In this document: piece by piece, positions 1 to 13,057 of the stretch
Numbering within the stretch: the stretch's first letter is position 1
Layout: each line of letters starts with the position of its first letter
Source: Pelobates cultripes
Taxonomy: Eukaryota; Chordata; Amphibia; Anura; Pelobatidae
DNA: 64,000 bases
Direction: 5' to 3'
NCBI GenBank assembly: GCA_933207985.1
Contig: OW240917.1
Span: 116,509,026 to 116,573,025, forward strand
Program-made: the position numbers and the translations under genes
The notes under the pieces: model-generated
The model's database searches: none
What the model was told of the DNA's origin: nothing
What the model saw: the letters and a program-made list of their open reading frames with translations, nothing else

Positions 1-3000
1 CTTAACCTCACAAGCCTGGTCAGGCCTCAAATATACATAAAAAAAGTAGAAATTGACATGCAACACCCAGAATCTACATTACAGAGCAGTGGTGATGCTC
101 TACTATTAAATAATACACGATCTAGATGGTGCTTTCCAATTTCTGTTTTTGCTATAGCAACAAAGGTGTCTGTAATAAAAAGTACATTAAACTAAAAAGA
201 CTAAACCCAGACATTGCATTCATCCAAGAGACACATCTACCCCAATCTGCCCAGGTTTCCCTCCGAGACAACACATACCGCCTAGCCGCAGAGGCGAGAA
301 CCTTCCGTAAACACAATGGAGTAGCAATCCTAGTACACAAGAGATGCCCTATACACCTAACCCAAGTGACCTCTGACCCAGAGGGTAGATACATCCTAGC
401 GACAGGCCGCATCCACTCAAAACCCAAACACCTAATCAATATATATGCCTCCAATACTCCTACACCACAATTCTGGAACCATATGTCCTACAAGATCCAT
501 TCACTGCCCACCAGGATCATACTACTAGGAGGTGACCTTAACACCACCCCATCCCCAGCAGCTGACAGAAGCACACGCCCCGGACTAGTCAGATCCCACG
601 GGATGGGTGCATAGGACAAACAATTCCACCACTTTATCCGTAAGATGGGACTCATAGACGCATGGAGGGCACAACACCCCAGTCATAAAGACTACACCTA
701 CTACTCACACCCCCACGACACCTATTCACGTATAGACCTCTTCCTAACCAACCATGCAGACTTCACAAAAATGCAAAAAAACGAAATAGGCACCATCGCA
801 TGGTCCGACCAGATTGAAGAGGGTCAAGGAGAGAGTTGGAATTGAGGAAGTGAGACACACGGGCAAAGACAAGTCTTTCCAGAAGCTTTGAGGAAAAAAG
901 GAGTAGGGATATGGGACGATAGTGGTCTCCACAACTCCACCCGTGGACATGGAGACTCAACACATCCCTCCTCAAAGACCCACAGGTCATAGACGACATC
1001 AAAAAGCAGATAACCACATACTTCTCGGAAAACCTAACACCGGATGTTCCTATGACAACGGTGTGGGCGGCCCTCAAAGCCGTGATCTGCGGCTGCCTTA
1101 TCAAAATAGCGACACACAAAAAAAACTCAAAACCCCAAAACTCACCCAACTACTCGAAGCCCTCCGTACGGTGGAGCAGCATCACAAAACAGACCCAAAT
1201 CCCCAAGCACTACAACAACTCCGTGACATGCGACAACTACTCATAGACGACACGTCCCGAGCCCTAGCATGGACCAAAAGGACATACTACGACAAGTCCA
1301 ATAAAATGGACACCTTACTGGCCAGCACGCTACGGCCCAGAACCCAACACCCCCATATCATGACAATAAAGGCCCCAGATGGTACATTGAAAACTTATAC
1401 CAACCGATATAGCCCAAATCTTCACAACCTTCTACAAAACACTATACAACCACTCCCCCCAAGATAACACATCTAACGCCGACACATACCGGAATACCAT
1501 CGAATTCGTAACCCACCTAAACCTGCCTAAACTACATACATTATTCCAAGACTTGATGACAGGGACCCCACCAGACAGAGACATGACACAAGCAAACATT
1601 CTATTACTCCCTAAGCCAGGCAAAGACCACACCCAACTAGAAGCATTCTGACTCATCTCCCTCATAAATCACGACAGCAAGATATTCGCCAAGATCCTGG
1701 CAGGGAGACTGAATCCATACCTAACACACTTAATCCACGCAGACCAAGTGGGATTCATCCCCGGCAGACAGTTGTTCGAGAACAAGCGACGAAACATTGA
1801 CATAATCTGGACACTGGCTACAGCCAAGACTCCATCCATAGCCCTCTCACTCGACCCTGAAAAACCATTTGACCGCGTAAAATGGCCCTACATGTTCATG
1901 CTACTAGAACACCTAAGAATACCCCCCATATATAACAGCAGTACGTGCACTGTATACCAACGTATCAGCACAATTAAAGATAACCGGGACAACTTACCAG
2001 CTATTCAATATAAACAATGGCACCTGACAAGGATGCCCCCTATCCCCACTACTTTTTGTGCTGACTCTTGAACAACTCCTCCAGGCTATCAGGGAACACC
2101 CCCTGATCACCAGGGCATATATAGAGAACCAAGAGTTCCTAGTTTCCGGATATGCAGACGACGTCCTGCTTACCCTGACCAACCTCGTCCCATCCATGAA
2201 CGCACTACTCCCACTCTTACTGTCCTACAGCGCTATCTCAGGATATAAGGTTAACATGGAGAAATCTAGTGCACTCCCCATAAACCAGACAAATATCACC
2301 CAAATCACCTCAGACCATCACAAACGCATCTCACCCACATCTCTCACATACCTTGGCATCAAACTGCCTGCGGGCCCTACAGCACTCCACAGACTAAATA
2401 ACACGCCCATGATCGACAAACTTATATCAGACATGGAAACCTGGGCAGACAAACCCATATCCTGGATCGGGAGAATACACTCGGTCAAAACTAATATCCT
2501 ACCCCAAATTCTATTCCTGTTCCATGCCCTGCCCACCCCCATTACAAAACACGATCTCATCCCGTTACAATGGGCAATCGACCATTTTACATGGCAGAAC
2601 ACGAGACACAGAGTATATCGCAACATACTCTACCGCCTCAAATCGAGAGGAGGCCTGGGACTACCCCACTTGCACTTTTACTACTACCCAAATGTCGCAA
2701 ATAGCCCTATGGCACACCCCTCCAGAAACTAGAAGGTGGGTTGACCTGGAATCATTGCTCATGAAATCAGACCTCCCACAATTCTACATTTGGACCCCGA
2801 GAGAACACAGAGCACTCCCGAGAACAACATGCCCATCCATTACCATCTCCATCCAATTATGGGACAGGTTTGCCCTTAAGTATGAACATCTACTTCCTCC
2901 CCCCTCACCCCCATTTACCGCAACAGGGCCTTCACCCCAGGCATGAGAACCAGGAACTTCAGGGGTTTTGAGCGAGCCGGCCTCCAGAGATGTATATAGG

Positions 3001-4064
3001 CGACACTGTAATCTCCTTCCCAGAACTTCAATGTAGAGCAACTTTAACCCCATCTGACTTCTTTAGATACCTCCAACTTAGAAACTACGCCACCCTAACG
3101 ACGGTGAAAACCGCCGCCAAAACCAAACTGACCTTCTTCTAAAAAATCTGCCATGAGGAACAATACCAACGGGGCATGATCACCCAACTCTATTCCCACC
3201 TCTGTTCCACCACACGGGAATGGAGCCACCTCTACTACACCGACAAATGGGAAACTGACTTGGGGGAAACATTAGAAGGCACCGACTGGCAGGACATATG
3301 GGAGGCCAACACCAAAACCTCCATCTGTGTCACAATGCAGGAACAATCGTACAAAACAATGTTCCAGTGGTATACCACACTGGTCAAATTATACCATATG
3401 AAAAAGACACCTACCGACCTCTGCTGGCAAAACTGCGGAGAAAAAGGGACCTACACCCACATGTGGTGGCACTGCCCTAAAGTTAAACTTTTTTGGAATG
3501 ACATTCAAATGCTAACATCCCAGATACTAGCCAGACCGGTAGAACGATACCCATGGACATTCCTGTTGGCCAAACCCCTCGACAACTGGCCCAGACCAGA
3601 ACAACAACTGCTTAACAAAATAGCCTTAGCAGCCAAATGGCCCTGGCCCAATCCTACCACTCCCCCAATGACCACGGTGCTCAACAAAATTAAAGAATGT
3701 CACCTCATGAACAAATTGACGGCCCAAATACGAGGCTCAACAAAAACATTCTCCAAGACATGGGAAAGCTACATCGAAAAACAATAGGACACATAGACAG
3801 ACCAAGGACACGATAAACAAAACAACAACCAAGACACACTCTTTACCCCCCTCACCCACCCAAACCCTCACCCCATCCTCCCCCACTTTTTACTACTAGG
3901 CCGAGATAACCAGTACTCCGGCCTACTGTTCACTACACTAAGCTACCAAAACAAGATGGTAATTTCATCACATTGTTACTGTACGTTAAATATGTTCATT
4001 TCATTCGGATATCTTGTTAAAAACCACTGATAGATGGCAACTACAACACAATTGTTTACAAGAT
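1..4064 (+). mobile_element. Decayed L1-type non-LTR retrotransposon, 5' end outside window
   Basis: Plus-strand L1-clade LINE whose 5' part lies before base 1. It keeps most of ORF2 (about 126-3787) and a C-rich 3' UTR after 3788 with runs of CCCTCACCC, like the 3' UTR of the other L1 at 40279-40700. No poly(A) tail or target-site duplication was found; the solo LTR beginning at 4065 interrupts its 3' UTR. It is a related but clearly different subfamily from the L1 at 32724, since the two proteins are similar only at motif level. Bases 1-125 show no ORF1 and are probably inter-ORF spacer. Confidence 0.85.
126..3787 (+). pseudogene. L1 ORF2 pseudogene (endonuclease plus reverse transcriptase)
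   Basis: The product would nick target DNA with an AP-type endonuclease and copy the element RNA by target-primed reverse transcription. Endonuclease motifs FIQETHL (near 219) and GGDLNT (near 531) and a final WSDQ block (near 800) are visible. The reverse transcriptase shows GFIPGRQ (near 1750), the D-containing LDPEKPFDRVKW block (near 1853) and the catalytic GYADDVLLTL (near 2148). A C-terminal Cys/His cluster (CWQNC, then HMWWHC near 3460) ends at the stop at 3785-3787. At least five frame changes and several stops, the first at 612-614, break the reading frame, so the gene is dead. Family is certain from motif order. Confidence 0.9.
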
Positions 4065-5137
4065 TGTAACGGACCGTTTTGCACACAAGGGGTAAAAACC
4101 GTTTAGGCGATCGGCCCCCTTTCCAGAGATGCAGGCACAGCTACTGCAGAACACCAAGCTCCCGATCTGTATACGAAATAGCACTCCAACTCCCGAACTG
4201 GAACCTCACGAATAGCTGCCAGCAGACGAACAGGAAAAGCTCCCAAGCGGCTTACACTCCTGGCAATCAGTCTCCAACAGCATACAGTGAATCCCCCCAA
4301 GAACGAGACAAGGCTCTGTGTTGAGGGTCAAGCAGTGGTCTGAGGTGCTGGCACACCCAGCCTGGTTTTTATTACAGTCTTGCAAATACAGGACCGCCCA
4401 CAGGGAGGTATAAAACAACCAATCACATCACAGTTACATCCCACATATCTTCCCTCCCCTTATCCTGAGAGGAAACTCAATTACACATACAGTTAAAACA
4501 TACTTTCTACCCAACTTTCATAACTCTAAAACCATACATCACCTTCACATAAAATTACATATGCACAATCAATCCATTCAGGGGAACAACATATTCAAAA
4601 ATGGCACAAATCAGACAAGGGGTTCAAAAGTTAGTAAAAAGTCCTTTGTGACTAAATGAAGCATGGCTTTCTGGCCCAAACCAGTTTCAGAGTCTTCTAT
4701 CCTGGAGATAAGTAATTCAATTATCTCCCAGGACAGACACAAGACTCCATTAAGCACATGGTTGCAAAAGACACAAAACACTTTAAAATACATAAAGTCA
4801 CATTTATTACATAAAACACAGACATGTAACATATCCCCAGATAGCTCAGGTCCGAGCGCACATTATTAAGCGAATGGCGCTCAGACCACACGAATACAGT
4901 TTAATCGCCATGGAGCCAAAGTCTTTACGGTCAGTTTCATACGAATGGGCTCCATGGGATTCCTATCTGGGGTGTAACACATTCAAACAAATCTACCGAA
5001 CCCCAGGCAGAAAAGCACGAATGAAGCTTTTCTGCAGGTAAAAAAAAGATGTCTTTTAACAGGGGGCCATAGTCCAAAGGCAGCAGGCGAGCAACCAGGC
5101 TTCTCCAATGCAATGTCGCGAGATTGGTCTCGTCACA
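4065..5137. mobile_element. Solo LTR (family A) with 5-bp target duplication AAGAT
   Basis: The block starts TGTAACGGACC, ends GGTCTCGTCACA, and is flanked by the direct 5-bp repeat AAGAT at 4060-4064 and 5138-5142. TG...CA ends plus a 5-bp duplication are the hallmark of an LTR retrotransposon insertion; with no internal coding region between two LTRs, it is a solo LTR left by recombination. It lies in the 3' UTR of the L1 above, so it is younger than that L1. It resembles the split LTR at 32451/41712, sharing TGTRACGGACCG at the start and GGGGSCATAGTCC near the far end. Transcription direction was not settled. Confidence 0.8.
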
Positions 5138-5142
5138 AAGAT

Positions 5143-5583
5143 ATATCAAGCAGATCGCCTATGTTTTCTGACCCAAATATATACATTTGAACCACGCATT
5201 GGCTTTTTTTAATACAAGCCGCAAAACTGCAAAATGTAATACCCACTGTCATTGCAATAATAAAGAATTATAAAAAAAAAAAGTACATGAAAAAGTTAAT
5301 GGACGGTGAGCTTGAGATTGTGGCACCCCATGCACTCACCTTACTTCCCTCCTTCTTTGTGCTGCCCAATGCAATAATCAGCTATTAGAGAAACCTCAAA
5401 ATATTCTAGTTGTTCAGTAGATCTTTATAAAAATGTTAATTTAATAGAAATGACAGGACCATTACAAACTACCTACCAATGTACGTTGCTACATTTTTCA
5501 TGAGCATTTTAAAAATTATTTCTGATGGGTGTTCTGTAAGCATTGATGTATGAAAAAAATATATGGTACTTTTCTTGTTTCAG
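5143..5583 (+). other. Intron sequence upstream of the first EGF exon seen
   Basis: AT-rich sequence without coding features. It ends in a polypyrimidine-like tract and the acceptor TTTCTTGTTTCAG at 5571-5583. The preceding EGF exon, expected to encode the end of the first YWTD propeller, was not found between 1 and 5583; it must lie before the window. Confidence 0.6.
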
Positions 5584-5700
5584 GAGCCTGTACATTGGAA
5601 AATAATTATTGTTCAAAAATGTGTGAGAAAACCACAGACAGTCAGCACTGTAAATGTATGGAAGGCTATACGCTCTCTCCCAATGGGAGAAACTGTGAGG
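5584..5700 (+). CDS. EGF: EGF exon: EGF-like module following the first propeller
   Basis: 117-nt exon (39 codons, phase 1-1) between CAG|GA and GAGG|GTAAGA. It reads ACTLENNYCSKMCEK, continues to a CKCMEGYTL block and ends GRNCE: six cysteines in the EGF-module pattern. It aligns with the human pro-EGF module that follows the first LDL-receptor class B propeller (CKLRKGN to KYCE). Pro-EGF is a type I membrane precursor whose far C-terminal module is released as the EGFR ligand; this exon is part of the extracellular stalk. Symmetrical phase matches EGF-module exons in general, and the exon looks intact. Confidence 0.9.
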
Positions 5701-7690
<1,990 letters not shown>

Positions 7691-7692
7691 AA

Positions 7693-8147
7693 TGTTATGA
7701 ATACAAAAAGAAAAGTCCTGCGCTCACTCCCATCACTCCTGGGCGGTAGCAATGACCACAGTACACATCAGCTCCAATACATTTAGTCCCTCCTTAATCC
7801 CTATGCATGTTTAAACAAATGGAGGTTATTTAGTTACTCCAATGGCCACTGGAGGGAATGCCCGCCTGCCAACGTCAAGGCAGACCCCCCTAGACGGGTC
7901 CTACTCTGACCCTTCACCTTGCTTCCTTGAGCTTCTGGCAAAGATATCTCTAATGAGACAGAAAGGGGTATTTTTTTATATACACCCCTATATACTTATT
8001 AACCCTTAATAGGGAACACATGGGATGGGCGGCAGCATTGTAACCTAGCTGCATGATACAAAAAGTGAATACAAATACAAAAAGAAAAGTCCTGCGCTCA
8101 CTTCCATCACTCCTGGGCCACAGCAACGACCACAGTACACATCAGGG
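7693..8147. repeat. Two direct copies of a ~75-bp repeat ending in ACACATCAG
   Basis: A block carrying AAAAAGAAAAGTCCTGCGCT and CATCACTCCTGGGC occurs at about 7697-7771 and again at about 8072-8146, with CGACCACAGTACACATCAG/TGACCACAGTACACATCAG at the right edges. The two are about 90% alike and 375 bp apart. Such spaced direct repeats could be pseudo-LTR remains of a Penelope-like element, since the 5' flank of the second Penelope element (near 54410) also begins with CAGCGCACTCAC. That link is an inference. Confidence 0.5.
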
Positions 8148-8356
8148 TATATATAAAAAATACCCCTTTCTGTAACACACTACACCCCTTGCACTCACAT
8201 GCACACACAGTACACAAACTCTATACCCCCTAAACATACTCACAAAGTGTTTAAAGTGGCGTAGAGTGTGTGAGTGCAGGGAGTGTAGAGTATGTTTAGG
8301 GGCTATAGAGTTTGTGTACTGTGTGTGCATGTGAGTGCAAGGATATTATATGTCCT

Positions 8357-8387
<31 letters not shown>

Positions 8388-8860
8388 ATACCCCTTATAT
8401 ACACACCCCACACCCCTATATATTCACGCATGAACTCTATACATACACTACTCTACATCCTCTTTAAATAAACATACTATACCCCTACACACACTATACC
8501 ACCTATGTACACATTATACCCGTATACAAACACTACTCCCCCTGTACACACATGCACACTAAACCCCCTATACACACTGCCACACCTATACACACATGTG
8601 CAACTCATATATGCAAACACAGACTAAAACTCTTAGATACACAATGCAATCCCCTGCATGCCTTAGAAACACACACACAGTACTGCTCATACATGCAAAT
8701 ACAACACCACCTAGACCCACACACTCTATAGGCTCTATAAACACGCGCACACATATTTTATGGCCCAGAAACACTCACACACACTATAGCCACAAATAGT
8801 ACGCCACAAACAAACTACTTTACACACAGACACACACTGCAACACAAATCGTGTGAGTAT
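8148..8860. repeat. CA-rich minisatellite with (AC)n tract
   Basis: About 700 bp built from variants of ACACACTCTATACCCC and ACACATGCAC, including a pure (AC)n run near 8358-8384. The pyrimidine/purine strand bias reverses in the middle, where a hairpin is formed (see the separate palindrome entry). Short open frames here are artefacts of simple sequence. Confidence 0.85.
8187..8342. repeat. Near-perfect inverted repeat, 55-bp arms
   Basis: The arm at 8187-8241 (starts CCTTGCACTCACATGCACAC) is the reverse complement of 8288-8342 (ends GTGTGCATGTGAGTGCAAGG), with one mismatch over 55 bases and a 46-base loop. It sits in the CA-rich satellite. It can be read directly; function, if any, unknown. 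Confidence 0.9.
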
Positions 8861-8869
8861 AGAAATAAA

Positions 8870-9304
8870 ATAACCAAGAAGGCAGTCCAGGAGCTCAGAC
8901 TAAAGTGAAAAGCTAATGGGCTGCCCCCAGAGTAAGCCACCTGCTGTCCTTCTCCTTGAAAGAGGGGAATAACCATTAAAATGTAGACACAAGAGAAAAC
9001 AGGGTCCCTCTGCTAATAGCATGGGATCCTAAGGAGAAGGATAACGGTAAGAGGTCAGGGAGCACATCAACACACATCTTATCTGCATACATGCAACCTC
9101 ACAAGCAACTTCCAAGCACATAAAACACCACAGAGAGCATCCACACATACGCACAACACACCTTAACATCCCTGCTCCACTTTTGTTTTCTGGTATCCCA
9201 CTATTGAAGTCATTAGAAAATGCAGCACATGCTTATTTTGCACCAAAAAAACAGCAGGACATTTACTCCACCCCAGAGCCGTGGATACTCTAGAGGGGCA
9301 TCCC
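8870..9304. other. Intron sequence, nothing recognised
   Basis: Purine-rich unique-looking sequence between the CA satellite and the CAGGGCC element. No open frame with recognisable content. Confidence 0.5.
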
Positions 9305-10741
9305 CAGGGCCAGATTAACATTGGGGCTTGTGGAGTTGCAGCTCCAGGCCCATGCCCATGAAATAGGCCCACTGATTTAAAAAAAAAAAACCAACACACT
9401 ACTCTTAGGGTTTTCACCTGGCTGTGTCCCCATGTCTCCTAGTGCCCCAAATGTCTCAATGCCCCCATGTCTCTCAGTGTCCCCAGGTCTCCCAATGTCC
9501 CCTGTCTCAGAGTCCCCATGCCTCAAAGTGTCCCCATGTCTCTCAGTGTTCCTAGTGTCCTAGTGACATGGGGACCCTGGGAGACATGGGGACACAAACA
9601 CTAGGGGACACTGAGAGACATGGGAATACTGGGGGACACAGCACGACATAGGGACACTGGGCGACATGGGGCATTGAGACACTGTGATACATATGGGCAC
9701 TGTGATACGTAGGGTCACTAGGAGACCTGGGGACACGACACTAGGGGACACTGGGACATGGGGACACTGGGAGACATGGGGCACTCAGACACCGTGATAC
9801 ATAGGACGCTGTGAGACCTAGGGTAAACGACACATGGGGACACTGAGCTATGAGGGCACTGGGAGACATGGGGGCACTGGGAGACATGGGGATACTGAGA
9901 CAGTGGGAGACTTGAGACACTGGGGGGACAGGGAGACACTGGGAGCAATCCATCTATACAGCAGCATCAAACTGTAAGTAGTTTTCTCTTATGTCAGTCC
10001 TTATGATTTACATAATGTAATGTCACCCATACATAATAATTATGCAAATTAGTAAGGCCGGTATGTTTTTTCCAAGAGAGGTGGCAACCCTAACTACTTT
10101 TCACATACTCTTGCTTAACTTGTGTGGACTGGCTGACAATGAAATTAGTTTAGGTATTGCTGACTTTGGTCTCTCTAACACTGTGGCATGTTCCCTTTTT
10201 TCTGCACTCACTCCATACACCTTTTCTTTGTCTATATACCAGGAGCTTCTGCCTGCTAGTAAGAAGGTAAGGAGACAAGTGGACCAGCGAGTGCTAGGGG
10301 ATAGTCCTTAAAAAACGTTGAGCTGGTGCATCATTAGACGCATTTATGCCAAGCTCAGGGTGCTGTCTGCATGGTATGCCCTTAGTTGGCCTGCTTGCAT
10401 GCCTTCCAATTCTTTGGGCAGACATGCCCCCTTTTTGGGCATGTTCACCCCTCTTGGCAGGTTACGTGATTTGCGTCAGTGGCACACTCTTTTACCACGC
10501 CCATTGACTTCCTGCTTCACTGGACTACTGTTAGGGGTTATGGATTTACTTGAAAGATGAAAACATAAATTAGAGAGAGATTAGCATAGGGTATTTCTTA
10601 TAGCGCTGATTTCTTTCTCTCCAGCACCATCTCTATCCGGTACATGACGTTTGGGAGTGTTTAGTGTTTTTGGTCGATAAGATTCTGTAGGCCCATCATA
10701 ATTGTCAGCACCTGGTCCACTGGGCTCTTAATCTGGCACTA
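9305..10741. mobile_element. CAGGGCC-terminus DNA element, copy 1
   Basis: Starts CAGGGCCAGATTAAC and ends CTCTTAATCTGGCACT, the inverted form of the start with one change. Its sequence is shared in order with the longer copy at 19319-25874: GTTGCAGCTCCAGGCCC near the start, an A-run, a GACACTGGGAGACAT minisatellite, then GCTGACTTTGGTCTCTCTAA near 10160 and AGGAGCTTCTGCCTGCTAGT near 10242. CAGGG-type inverted ends are typical of hAT transposons, but the flanking 8 bp on the two sides do not match (GGCATCCC against AACATACT), so superfamily is unproven. No transposase is present. Confidence 0.7.
9425..9950. repeat. Minisatellite that changes strand midway
   Basis: Variants of CCCCATGTCTCCCAGTGTCC fill 9425-9557, and from about 9558 the complement (GGGACACTGGGAGACATGGG) continues to about 9950. 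It lies inside the CAGGGCC element; the second copy of that element has the same satellite as tidy 40-bp units. The flip makes the region able to fold on itself. Confidence 0.85.
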
Positions 10742-11751
10742 ACATACTCATTTGGGGGGGGTTTGGTAGGGGGCGTGCTTGTCATTGGTGATGACATAAC
10801 ATGGCCCCATTTTGATCTCACCCCTCCTAGTGGACTGCTCTGCCTTTGACTGACTGAACTGAACTGAATTTTTGTCCAAATCCAGCCCCCTTCCACCTGT
10901 TATGCAGGACGGACCACCTCGACCTATGCTTAGTACACTAATGCTCCTTTTTGCCAGTAAAAGAAGAGATGTGTCATTACTTACAATATATGATCCGTAA
11001 CACTAGTAAAATAATGTTACCTTCTAGTACAGGGGTAGGACTACATTTTACTGATGCTTTGCCAGCATTATGGCTGTAAGGACTTTAAGCGTGATGTAGT
11101 TTACAACATCTGGAGTGCCAAAGGTTACCTATTCCTATTCTAGTGCTAAAATGTATTTTGAGAGTTTCTATTTATATAATGAGTTAACAGGTAAACCATT
11201 AGAGAGGGTCTCAGGGATGTTGCAGGTATGGAGATGGTCTGCAGTCACACTGCACCTACAGCATAAATGAACTCTATAAATGTTCTTGGATTTCGCTCCC
11301 TCTTGTAATTTTGTAAAAAATATGTCTGAGTAGTTGGAATAAAACAGCAGTGAGTAAGCAACTGTTCTTAAGCCTCTAGACAGTTGAGGTTCCTTGGGTG
11401 ACTAACTGTGCAAGCCCTGACAGGATGTTAAAGCTCAAAATCTGGCCCCCAGGATTTTTGTAGTGTTAGAAATACAAACCTGTATTCGTAATGGTATAGT
11501 TCCCTACCCTGAATTAGAGTAGTGGACCCCTGTGAGTGATATAAATGAAGAATATAAAGGATTTACTTACCCTTTTCCAGTGCCGAGGCTTCCTCAGTGC
11601 TGTTGCCTCCCTGCTTTCCGTGACATCATCGAGGAGGCATGGCCTTTTTTAACAATGGTCGCCACTCCTCATGTAGAACCTTTAGTGACCTCTGACCTCT
11701 ATGAGATCCACATAGAGAATCCACAAATGAGCTGCCTGCATCACGTGACCA
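10742..11751. other. Intron sequence, nothing recognised
   Basis: Intronic sequence between the CAGGGCC element and the hAT element. No coding features or clear repeat ends were identified. An open frame starting near 11532 is only the CA satellite read through. Confidence 0.5.
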
Positions 11752-11861
11752 TGCAGCAGCAGTGGTGTATCCTGGTTTTGTGCTGCCCTAGGCAGGACAA
11801 AACTCAGGCGCCCCCCCCGCGCCACCCCCACCCAACCCTTCCCCCCGCCCCACCTTCTAAA

Positions 11862-12602
11862 TACACACACACACAGTCAGACACACACACACACAGTCAG
11901 ACACACACACACAAACACAGTCACAAACACACACAGTCAGACACACACACACAACACACACAACACAGTCAGACACAAACACACAGTCAGACACACACAC
12001 AGTCAGACGCAAACACACACACACAAACACACAGACAAACACACACACAGACAGACACAGACACACACAAAACACACACACACAAACACACAGACAAACA
12101 CACACACACACAGTCAGACACATACACAGACACACACACACACAGTCACAGTCAGACACAAACACACACACACATACACAAACACAGTCAGACACAAACA
12201 CACACAGTCAGACACACACACAGTCAGACGCAAACACACACACACAAACACACACACAGAGACACACACACACAGACAAACACAGTCAGACACATACACA
12301 GACACAAACACACACACACAGTCAGACACAAACACACACACACACACAACACAAACACAGTCAGACACAAACACACACACAGAGTCAGGCACAAACACAC
12401 ACAGTCAGACACACACATACACACACTCACAAACACACAAACACAGTCAGACACAAACACACACAGTCAGACACACACACAGTCAGACACAAACACACAC
12501 ACACAAACACACAGACAAACACACACAGTCAGACACAAACACACACACAGAGTCAGGCACAAACACACACACACAGTCAGACACACACACACACACACAC
12601 AC
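11862..12602. repeat. (ACACACAGTCAG)n microsatellite within the hAT element
   Basis: About 740 bp of ACAC runs punctuated by AGTCAGAC at irregular spacing, ending in pure (AC)n. It creates long open frames in several phases on both strands (Thr-His-rich or Cys-Val-rich), none plausible as protein. Confidence 0.95.
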
Positions 12603-12726
12603 ATTAACTTTTTTTTTAATTTAAATCCCCCCCCAACCTCCTTACCTTTGGGAGTGCTGGGGGGGGTCTCTCTCCCTGGTGGTCCGGTGGTCCATTGGCT
12701 GCCGGTCGGGCGGGCGGCGCTGGCAG

Positions 12727-12913
12727 GCGGGCGGCCGGCGAGGGAGCTCTTCCCCTGAACTGACTGCTCAGCTCCCTCGCGCGCCGGCTGCAGAGTGAGG
12801 CTGGGAGCCGGAAGATGACGTCATCAACCCGGCTCCCAGCCTCACTCTGCAGCCGGCGCGCGAGGGAGCTGAGCAGTCAGCTCAGGGGAAGAGCTCCCTC
12901 GCCGGCCGCCCGC
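12727..12913. repeat. 187-bp GC-rich palindrome, 85-bp arms
   Basis: The arm at 12727-12811 and its complement at 12829-12913 pair with one mismatch (GAACTGAC against GAGCTGAC). The 17-base centre contains the self-complementary GATGACGTCATC, so nearly the whole block is symmetrical. The centre TGACGTCA equals the CRE/ATF consensus site. GC content is far above the surroundings. Confidence 0.92.
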
Positions 12914-13057
12914 CCGCCCGGGATGTCAGTTAGCCGCAAGGCTAACTAGGCATTTGCCATGGGCATTTGGGGGGCGGCGTTTTTTGCCGCCCCTGAAAAA
13001 TGCCGCCCAAGGCAAATGCCTTGTTTGCCTCGCGGCTAATACGCCCCTGTGCAGCAG

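Larger units (their letters stand above)
11760..13049. mobile_element. Non-autonomous hAT-type DNA transposon with 8-bp target duplication
   Basis: The 1,290-bp element begins CAGTGGTGTATCC and ends GGCTAATACGCCCCTG, whose complement is CAGGGGCGTATTAGCC: imperfect inverted ends of the CAGKGGYGTA type. The direct repeat TGCAGCAG flanks it exactly at 11752-11759 and 13050-13057. Eight-bp duplications and CAG ends define hAT insertions. Inside there is no transposase; instead there is a 730-bp ACACACAGTCAG satellite, a homopolymer-rich link and an 85-bp-arm palindrome. The 408-codon open frame across 11532-12758 is a by-product of the satellite and is not a gene. Confidence 0.85.

Noticed and set aside
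9560..9953. Pro/Ser/Val-rich reverse-strand frames
   Set aside because: Minisatellite translation, repeats of one short unit.
8148..9960. CRISPR-like array
   Set aside because: Repeats are unspaced satellites in a vertebrate genome; no regular unique spacers.
11532..12758. 408-codon open frame, Thr/His/Ser-rich
   Set aside because: It is an ACACACAGTCAG satellite read in frame; all phases and the other strand are equally open, and it crosses the end of a transposon.
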